Assembly: GCA_902805985.1 (NCBI GenBank)
Contig: CADCUW010000513.1
Coordinates: forward strand, 1 to 11,488
DNA from: an uncultured Rubrobacteraceae bacterium
GTDB lineage: Bacteria; Actinomycetota; Rubrobacteria; Rubrobacterales; Rubrobacteraceae
Length of the DNA stretch: 11,488 bases
Direction of reading: 5' to 3'
In this document: positions 6,448-11,488 of the stretch, one piece after another
How positions within the stretch are numbered: the stretch's first letter is position 1
Layout of the letters: each line of letters begins with the position of its first letter
Program-made: the position numbers and the translations under genes
The notes under the pieces: model-generated
Databases searched by the model: none
What the model saw: the letters and a program-made list of their open reading frames with translations, nothing else
What the model was told of the DNA's origin: nothing

Positions 6448-7167
6448 GTGGAAGACCTGACGATCTCGTACGCGGAGGTGGTGGCGCGGTTGCTCGCGAC
6501 CGTGGTCCTGTGCGGTTTGATCGGGCTGGAGCGCGAGACGCGTGACCAGGCGGCGGGCTTCAGAACCCACATACTCCTCGGCCTCGGCGCCGCGCTCTTC
6601 ACGCTCGTCTCGGCCTACGGGTTCGCGGAGTTCACGCGGGCGGCGCTTGAGAGCGAGGGACGGGGTGTCCAGTTCGATCCGACGAGGATCGCCGCGCAGG
6701 TCGTCACGGGCGTCGGGTTCCTGGGGGCCGGCGCGATCCTTCGCCGGGGCCTCGACGTCCGGGGGCTCACGACGGCCGCCAGCCTGTGGGCCGCGGCGGC
6801 CATCGGCCTGGCCTCGGGCGCCGGCTACTATTTCGGCGCCGTCGCCACTACCGCCGTGGTGCTCGTCGCGCTCTACCTGCTACGCGGGGTCAGGGTCTAC
6901 GTCGTCTCGCGGTTCCGCACAGCCTTCGGCGTCCTGAGCATCCAATTCACGGACGCGGGCGCGGAGATCTCAAGGGTGGTCGAGATCATCGAGAGCCGAG
7001 ATGTGAGGATCCGCAACACCGACGCGGAGATCGAAGCCGGGCAGGCAAGCTACGAACTCCAACTGCGCATCCCGCCGGGCCGGTCCGTCCAGGACATACT
7101 CGGCGAGATCTCCGCCCTCCCGAGCGTCAGGCGCGTGGGGATCACGGGTCTACAGGAGGTCGAATAA
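6448..7167 (+). CDS. mgtC: MgtC/SapB-family inner-membrane protein
   Basis: The 239-residue product is an MgtC/SapB-family membrane protein. Hallmarks are CGLIGLERE (22-30), GFRTHILLGLGAALF (37-51), IAAQVVTGVGFLGAGAI (81-97) and the GLTTAASLWAAAAIGLASG stretch (106-124). These make four to five membrane helices over residues about 10-147. A soluble C-terminal ACT-like domain follows (about 158-236). In other bacteria MgtC proteins are tied to survival at low magnesium, control of phosphate uptake and ATP level, and inhibition of the F-ATPase; they are not proven magnesium transporters. I chose GTG at 6448 because AAGGGTGG lies just before it and because the first helix then begins at the usual distance from GLERE. 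A longer frame begins at 6364 but adds 28 basic residues unlike the family. Its place between polyphosphate genes fits a Mg/phosphate theme, which is inference. Confidence 0.88.
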   Translation: MEDLTISYAEVVARLLATVVLCGLIGLERETRDQAAGFRTHILLGLGAALFTLVSAYGFAEFTRAALESEGRGVQFDPTRIAAQVVTGVGFLGAGAILRRGLDVRGLTTAASLWAAAAIGLASGAGYYFGAVATTAVVLVALYLLRGVRVYVVSRFRTAFGVLSIQFTDAGAEISRVVEIIESRDVRIRNTDAEIEAGQASYELQLRIPPGRSVQDILGEISALPSVRRVGITGLQEVE

Positions 7168-7188
7168 GCCCCGAGTCCCATCCGGCGA

Positions 7189-7674
7189 TCAGCGCCCGGG
7201 GTTGAGGCGCCGGATCGTGTAGAACAGCGGAACGTCGTACGCCAGCACGTAGAGGGTGTAGGCCAGGTGAACCCACGCCGCGACCGGGTCGTAGACGAAC
7301 AAGACCGTCTGGAGCACGAAGAGCGGCCCCAGAAACCCGATCAACCCGAGAAATCCGACCAGGGTGCTGCGGTACTCGAAGAAGGCGTAGTTCCAGAGGG
7401 CGTTCAGCACCATCACGACGACGAGAGCCGTCAACGCAACCGCCCTGTCCCCCACGGGCGAAACCGCCGTCAGAGCCCGGTAGGCCACGAAGCCATCGAT
7501 CGCGTAGACGATCAGGCCGATCACAATAGAGGCCCACAGCGGGATATGCCACCACGGCTTTCTCAGGTGCGGGTACCAATCCTTTAGCCCGCTCCCCGTC
7601 AGGAACCCTTCCAGAACCGCGACCGCCGCGCAGAGCCCGACGGAGATCGCCAGGGGCGCCCAGCCCGCCGTCAT
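7189..7674 (-). CDS. tspO: TspO/MBR-family tryptophan-rich sensory protein
   Basis: The 161-residue product is a five-helix membrane protein of the TspO/MBR (peripheral benzodiazepine receptor) family. It has WYPHLRKPWWHIP (33-45), close to the family WY-x-x-L-x-KP-x-W-x-PP. LNALWNYAFFEYRS (90-103) matches the LN-x-x-W-x-x-x-FF region. The last helix keeps Trp134 and ends with a RRLN tail. The second Pro of the PP pair and the PY before Trp134 are replaced (IP, PV), so it is a divergent member. TspO proteins bind porphyrins and other hydrophobic ligands and are linked to oxidative or osmotic stress. The ATG at 7674 lies 29 bases after the ppk1 stop on the same strand, with AGAGG upstream, so it is probably the last gene of a ppx-ppk1-tspO operon. 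It converges on the MgtC-family gene with a 21-base gap. Confidence 0.83.
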   Translation of the reverse strand: MTAGWAPLAISVGLCAAVAVLEGFLTGSGLKDWYPHLRKPWWHIPLWASIVIGLIVYAIDGFVAYRALTAVSPVGDRAVALTALVVVMVLNALWNYAFFEYRSTLVGFLGLIGFLGPLFVLQTVLFVYDPVAAWVHLAYTLYVLAYDVPLFYTIRRLNPGR

Positions 7675-7703
7675 CGTTCCAGACCTCTCACCCGCCTTAC
7701 GCC

Positions 7704-9779
7704 CTAGAAACCGTCCCTGAGCAGGACCGCCTGGCTGTCCAGCGACTCTTCGTCCCCTCCAGGGCGCCGGCGCTCGAACTCGCCGTCGGTCTTGAGCTCC
7801 CAGCCGTTCGCGTTGTCCGCGAGCTGGAGGTCGAGGAGGCGGCGGACCTTGTCGCGGTGGCGCTGCTCGCGGAGGGGGAAGGCCGTCTCCACGCGCCGGT
7901 CGAGGTTGCGCTGCATCAGGTCTGCGCTGCCGAGGTAGATCCTCTCCTCCTCCGCGCCGAAGGCGAAGATGCGGGCGTGCTCCAGGAAGCGCCCCACCAG
8001 GGAGACGACGCGGATGTTCTCGCTCACGCCCTCGACGCCGGGCCTCAGGCAGCAGATGCTGCGCACGATCAGGTCTATCCTCACCCCAGCCTGCGACGCC
8101 TCGTAGAGCAGCTCGATTATCTGCGGGTCGGTGAGCGAGTTTGTCTTGCAGGTGATCCTGGCCGGCTCCCCGTTCTTCGCCTTCTCGGTCTGCTCCTCGA
8201 TCCCCTGTATGATGCGCTCGCGCATGGCCACAGGGGCGACGAGGAGCTCCTGGTACTCCTCGTGCTCGGAGTAGCCGGTGAGGTAGTTGAAGAGGTCCGA
8301 GCCGTCCTCGGCCAGCTTCTCATCGTCGGTGAAGTACGAGAAGTCCGTGTAGATGCGGGCGGTGCCGGGGTTGTAGTTGCCGGTGCCGAGGTGGAGGTAG
8401 CGCCTGAGGCCGTGCCCCTCCCGGCGGACGACGAGGCAGATCTTGGCGTGCGTCTTGAGCCCGACGATGCCGTAGGCGACGTGCACTCCCCGCGCCTCAA
8501 GCTGCCGCGCCCAGGTTATGTTCGGCTCCTCGTCGAAGCGGGCCTTGAGCTCGACCAGCGTCGCGACCTGCGTCTGCTCGTCGCGGGCCTCTGAGAGCGC
8601 CTCGACGATGGGCGAGTTCGACCCGACCCTGTAGAGGGTCTGCTTTATCGCGAGCACCTCCGGGTCGTTGGCGGCGGCCCGGACGAAGTCGACGACCGGC
8701 GAGAACGAGTCGAAGGGGTGGTAGAGGAGTATGTCGCCGTTGCGGATGGCCTGGGTGATCGACCGCGCGTTCCGAATCTCCTGCGGCACCCGCGGCGAGA
8801 TGGGTGGGTAGAGAAGGTCGGACCGGTCCAGGTGCGTGAGCTCCTCAAGGTCCGCCAGCCCTATCGGGTGGGGGGCGGCGAACACGGAGTCTTCGCGCAG
8901 CTTGAGGTTGCCGGCGAGCCACTCCACGAGGTCTTCGGGCATCTCGTCCGAGACCACGAGCCTGACGCTCTGGCCGAACCAGCGGCCTTCAAGCTCGTCC
9001 TCTATGGCCTGCAAGAGGTCGGAGGCCTCGTCCTCCTCTATGACGAAGTCCGCGTTGCGCGTTACCTGGAAGACGTAGCTTGCCGAGACCTTCTTGCCGG
9101 GGAAGAGCTCGTCCAGGTTGGCCGCGATGATCTCCTCGACCCGCACGAACCTGAGCTCCGGCCGCTCGTCGGGGCCGTGCTCCGCCTCCGGCAGCCTGAC
9201 GAAGCGGTCGATGGTCGTGGGCATCTTTACCCGCGCCATGACCCTGCGCCCTTCCTCCTCCTCTATGACGACGAGCAGGTTCAGGGAGAGGTTCGAGATG
9301 TGGGGGAAAGGGTGGGCCGGGTCTATGGCCAGCGGCGTCAGGATCGGCAGTATGTCCCTGACGAACCGCTCCCTGAGCCCCCGCTTCTCGGCGGCCCGCA
9401 CCTTCTTGTGGGCGACCACCTTGATGCCCTCCTTCTCCAGGGCGGGGATGAGATCCTTGTTCAGGATGGTGCGCCGCTCCTCGAAGAACTCGTCGGTGCG
9501 CTTCTTTATTCGGGAGAGCTGCTCCTCCGGGGTCATCCCGTCCGGGACGGGGTTCGGCAGCTCCGAGGCGACCTGCTGCTGGAGACCTGCGACCCGGATC
9601 ATGAAGAACTCGTCGAGGTTGGTCTCTGAGATGGCGACGAACCGCACCCTCTCTAACAACGGGTGACGCTCGTCGCGGGCCTGCTCGAGCACCCTGTCGT
9701 TGAACCCGAGCCAGGAGAGCTCGCGGTTGATGTACAGCTTCGGGTCCGAGAGGCTCGGCCTGCGCGCAACGTCGGTCAT
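7704..9779 (-). CDS. ppk1: Polyphosphate kinase PPK1
   Basis: PPK1 reversibly transfers the gamma phosphate of ATP to growing polyphosphate. The 691-residue length is normal for the family. The N-terminal domain shows YINRELSWLGFNDRVLEQA (16-34) and ISETNLDEFFMIRVAGL (50-66). The head domain runs to about residue 320. The two phospholipase-D-like catalytic domains show SPVVDFVRAAANDPEVLAIK (360-379), LYRVGSNSPI (382-391) and LKARFDEEPNI (411-421). The HxK motif LKTHAK holds the autophosphorylated His444. HLGTGNYNP (463-471) and RSICCLRPGVEGVSENI (573-589) follow. The second catalytic His601 is in FLEHARIF, and SADLMQRNLDRRVE (618-631) closes the core. All key residues are present. The ATG overlaps the ppx stop as ATGA, so translation is coupled to ppx; tspO follows after 29 bases. 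Confidence 0.97.
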   Translation of the reverse strand: MTDVARRPSLSDPKLYINRELSWLGFNDRVLEQARDERHPLLERVRFVAISETNLDEFFMIRVAGLQQQVASELPNPVPDGMTPEEQLSRIKKRTDEFFEERRTILNKDLIPALEKEGIKVVAHKKVRAAEKRGLRERFVRDILPILTPLAIDPAHPFPHISNLSLNLLVVIEEEEGRRVMARVKMPTTIDRFVRLPEAEHGPDERPELRFVRVEEIIAANLDELFPGKKVSASYVFQVTRNADFVIEEDEASDLLQAIEDELEGRWFGQSVRLVVSDEMPEDLVEWLAGNLKLREDSVFAAPHPIGLADLEELTHLDRSDLLYPPISPRVPQEIRNARSITQAIRNGDILLYHPFDSFSPVVDFVRAAANDPEVLAIKQTLYRVGSNSPIVEALSEARDEQTQVATLVELKARFDEEPNITWARQLEARGVHVAYGIVGLKTHAKICLVVRREGHGLRRYLHLGTGNYNPGTARIYTDFSYFTDDEKLAEDGSDLFNYLTGYSEHEEYQELLVAPVAMRERIIQGIEEQTEKAKNGEPARITCKTNSLTDPQIIELLYEASQAGVRIDLIVRSICCLRPGVEGVSENIRVVSLVGRFLEHARIFAFGAEEERIYLGSADLMQRNLDRRVETAFPLREQRHRDKVRRLLDLQLADNANGWELKTDGEFERRRPGGDEESLDSQAVLLRDGF

Positions 9780-10657
9780 ATCTCCCCCCTCTCGGCGAGC
9801 GCGAGCAGGGTGCCCTCCCTGATGCCGCCGCGCGCCACCGTCAACTCGTTTTTTCCGTAGGTCTCCAGTACCGTGGCGAGCGTGGTGATCGCCGCCGGCA
9901 ACACCAGCGCCCGCTCCGGCGTCAGCCCATGCTCCCTGGCGAGCAACCCGGATGGCCGCGTCCGGATCTCCCCCGACAGTTTCCGCAAACGTTCAGCCGT
10001 GAGCGCATCACTCGTAACCTTGAGCATCGCCCGCGCCGACCCGCCGACGGCCACCACGGGCGCCTCCCCGACGTCCCAGGCGGGCAGCATCTTCGACACG
10101 TGATCCCGCAGCCCCTCCAGCTCCTCGTCCGTGGGCGGGTCGGCCCGCACGAAGCGCTCGGTGGTGCGGTTGGTGCCGAGCGGCAGCGAGACCCGCTCCT
10201 CTATCTCCCCGGACTCATCGCCCAGGATCAGCTGCGCGGAGCCCCCACCGAGGTCCACCACGACCACCTTCTCTGGACGCTTGTGGAGCGCGGAGAGGGC
10301 GCCCCGGAAGCCGAGCTCGGCCTCCTTCTTGCCCGAGATGAGGCGCATCTTAAGCCCCGTCGTCTCCCCCACCCGGTCCACGAGCTCGTCACCGTTCTCC
10401 GCATCCCGGACCGCGCTCGTGGCGAGCACCTCGGGCGAGGGGGCGCCGTTCAGGGCGGCTATCCGGGAGAAGAAGTTTATGGCCTCGGCCGCGAGCGCGA
10501 GCCGCCCCTCCTCCAGGCGTCCCGTCTTCTCCACGCCGGCCCCCAGCCTGGCCGAGAACTTCTCCCCCGTGACGGGCAGAACCTCCCCACCCTCGACCTC
10601 TCCGACGAGGAGGTGGATCGTGTTCGAACCAACGTCTATGACCGAATAACGACTCAA
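9776..10657 (-). CDS. ppx: Exopolyphosphatase, short Ppx/GppA type
   Basis: Ppx/GppA enzymes release terminal phosphate from polyphosphate or from pppGpp. The 293-residue product covers only the two-domain ASKHA core: VIDVGSNTIHLLVGEV (6-21, phosphate-binding loop 1), ATSAVRDAENG, SGKKEAELGFRGA, VVVDLGGGSAQLILG (phosphate loop 2), VAVGGSARAM and, near the end, ARGGIREG. It lacks the C-terminal HD-type domains of long proteobacterial Ppx and matches the short actinobacterial form; whether it prefers polyphosphate or pppGpp cannot be told from sequence. TTG at 10657 is the start, because the frame upstream reaches a TAG with no ATG or GTG between, and AGGA lies immediately before it. The stop overlaps the ppk1 start (ATGA). 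It is the first gene of the operon and divergent from the ferredoxin gene. Confidence 0.93.
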   Translation of the reverse strand: MSRYSVIDVGSNTIHLLVGEVEGGEVLPVTGEKFSARLGAGVEKTGRLEEGRLALAAEAINFFSRIAALNGAPSPEVLATSAVRDAENGDELVDRVGETTGLKMRLISGKKEAELGFRGALSALHKRPEKVVVVDLGGGSAQLILGDESGEIEERVSLPLGTNRTTERFVRADPPTDEELEGLRDHVSKMLPAWDVGEAPVVAVGGSARAMLKVTSDALTAERLRKLSGEIRTRPSGLLAREHGLTPERALVLPAAITTLATVLETYGKNELTVARGGIREGTLLALAERGEI

Positions 10658-10723
10658 ATCCTGGCCCCCCGCCGCGCAGCGTGAACACTAATACCACCCA
10701 TGATACCGTCCCCCGCTCGGGGG

Positions 10724-10732
10724 TGATATATT
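10724..10732 (+). promoter_or_regulatory. Candidate extended -10 element for the ferredoxin gene
   Basis: TGATATATT reads as an extended -10 (TG-n-TATATT) about 78 bases before the ferredoxin ATG. No good -35 is present at the expected distance; a small G+C-rich stem at 10711-10723 lies there instead. It is the only A/T-rich block in this divergent intergenic region and is offered with low confidence. Confidence 0.35.
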
Positions 10733-10809
10733 CGCCGCGTCAAGCACGGTTTTTCACGCTGTACGAGATACGCGCACGCCACGGGCCGGCGCTAGAAGCG
10801 GGGGAACTC

Positions 10810-11193
10810 ATGCCGAAGAAGAAGGGCAAGAAGGCCGGGAGAGGTGGAGATCTGGCCGCCATGACCAAGCCGGACGCCAAGGTCCGCGACTACGACGCCC
10901 ACGTGCTCGTCTGCAAGGGCGGCGACTGCAAGAAGCGCGGCTCGAAGGACGTCCAGAAGGCGCTAAAGAGCGAGTTGCGTACCGCTGACATGAACCGCGA
11001 CGTCCGGATAGATTCGGTGGAGTGCCTCGGCCTCTGCAAGCACGGCCCGAACGCCATCGTCTACCCTTCCGGGACATGGTACCTCGGCCTGATAGAGGCC
11101 GACGCCCCCGAGATCGTCGATGGTCACCTCAGGAACGGCGAGCCCGTCGAGCACCTCGCCGCCGAGTTCCGCCCCCGCAAGAAGCGGCGCTAG
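10810..11193 (+). CDS. Thioredoxin-like [2Fe-2S] ferredoxin
   Basis: The 127-residue product has a thioredoxin-like [2Fe-2S] ferredoxin domain, the fold shared with the NuoE subunit C-terminus. The four cluster ligands are visible as CKGGDC (Cys35 and Cys40) and CLGLC (Cys72 and Cys76). KHGPNAIVYPSGTWYLGL follows (77-94), then a final EIVDGHLRNGEPVEHL helix, which is the standard order for the family. Both ends are unusually basic: PKKKGKKAGRGG at the N-terminus and RPRKKRR at the C-terminus. It should act as a soluble cytoplasmic electron carrier; no partner oxidoreductase is nearby. I chose ATG at 10810 because GGGGGA lies just upstream. A longer frame from 10681 would run into the divergent promoter region and adds no conserved sequence. 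The gene is divergent from ppx and convergent with the CPBP-family gene. Confidence 0.85.
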   Translation: MPKKKGKKAGRGGDLAAMTKPDAKVRDYDAHVLVCKGGDCKKRGSKDVQKALKSELRTADMNRDVRIDSVECLGLCKHGPNAIVYPSGTWYLGLIEADAPEIVDGHLRNGEPVEHLAAEFRPRKKRR

Positions 11194-11208
11194 ACGGGGG
11201 CGGCTCCC

Positions 11209-11488
11209 CTACTTCCCCTCTTCGAGACCGAGCCGGCTCCCGGTAGAGAGGAGCAGGACGCAGGCGACGGCGACGATGGGCGCGAGCAGGGTCAGCTCGC
11301 TTATCACGTAAGGACGGAGCCCCTCCGCGGAGATCCTGCCCTGCAAGAACACCGAGTCGTTGTGGAGCCCGTGCATGGCGATGGCGATGAGGGTGCTGCC
11401 CCCCACGCGGTTGTAGAAGTAGGTCATGACCACAGAGAGGACCACGAACCGGACGACGAGGATGCCGAGCAGCAAGGCCCCGCCGCCC
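11209..11488 (-). CDS. CPBP-family intramembrane metalloprotease, truncated at window edge
   Basis: This is the C-terminal end of a polytopic membrane protein whose frame stays open to the right edge. The last 90 or so residues include TYFYNRVGGSTLIAIAMHGLHN, matching the conserved motif of CPBP (CAAX protease/bacteriocin-processing) proteins in which His and Asn help bind the catalytic metal. A hydrophobic helix near the C-terminus (ELTLLAPIVAVACVLLL) and a short polar tail follow. The EExxxR motif expected upstream is outside the window. A TTG at 11475 is in frame but lies inside a membrane segment, so it is not the start. The substrate is unknown. The gene is convergent with the ferredoxin gene, with 15 bases between the stops. 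Confidence 0.75.
   Translation of the reverse strand, partial: GGGALLLGILVVRFVVLSVVMTYFYNRVGGSTLIAIAMHGLHNDSVFLQGRISAEGLRPYVISELTLLAPIVAVACVLLLSTGSRLGLEEGK

Noticed and set aside
8718..9629. Long rightward frame opposite ppk1
   Set aside because: It is the antisense of highly conserved PPK1 sequence and has no recognisable protein features.
10681..10809. Longer N-terminus for the ferredoxin
   Set aside because: The segment covers the divergent promoter region with an extended -10 match and is not family-like; ATG at 10810 has a ribosome site.
11196..11209. Small G/C stem between ferredoxin and CPBP genes as a terminator
   Set aside because: Only about four base pairs and no U tract, so it cannot be told from chance in this composition.

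Overview
The window is G+C-rich DNA (roughly two thirds G+C by eye) with strong third-position G/C bias, GTG and TTG starts, and the short gene spacing of an actinobacterium. The gene set (CYTH-CHAD protein, SixA-like phosphatase, PPK1, short Ppx, an actinobacterial-type sortase, a baeRF-type protein) and the wording of a transposase relic recall Rubrobacter or a close relative. That assignment is from memory of the families, not from a search.

Layout. At 3-629 (+) is the 3' part of an alpha/beta hydrolase cut by the left edge. At about 645-1302 (-) is a badly decayed transposase relic with several frameshifts and stops. At 1523-2641 (+) is a baeRF/eRF1-like protein of unknown role whose stop codon lies inside a perfect 10-bp hairpin. 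At 2931-3887 (+) is a membrane-anchored sortase whose catalytic domain sits on a long charged, then Ser/Ala-rich stalk encoded by two tandem-repeat arrays. A perfect 17-bp hairpin terminator separates it from a leftward pair, a CYTH-CHAD protein (4473-6260) followed by a SixA-like histidine phosphatase (3960-4466). An MgtC/SapB-family membrane protein (6448-7167, +) starts divergently from the CYTH-CHAD gene. The leftward operon ppx-ppk1-tspO fills 7189-10657: ppx and ppk1 overlap by ATGA, and tspO follows after 29 bases. A thioredoxin-like [2Fe-2S] ferredoxin (10810-11193, +) is divergent from ppx, and the C-terminal end of a CPBP-family membrane protease (11209-11488, -) is cut by the right edge.

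How the genes may work together. The centre of the window is an inorganic polyphosphate locus: synthesis (PPK1), hydrolysis (Ppx), a CHAD protein of the kind known to bind polyphosphate, and a SixA phosphatase. MgtC (linked in other bacteria to magnesium, phosphate and ATP homeostasis) and TspO (a stress-linked tryptophan-rich membrane protein) are embedded in the same block. Co-transcription of tspO with ppk1 and the altered CYTH signature (ELEWQ instead of ExExK) are the least expected points. I see no phage, CRISPR array, RNA gene or defence island, and no wholly novel system that I could defend; the most interesting proposal is the extended polyphosphate module.
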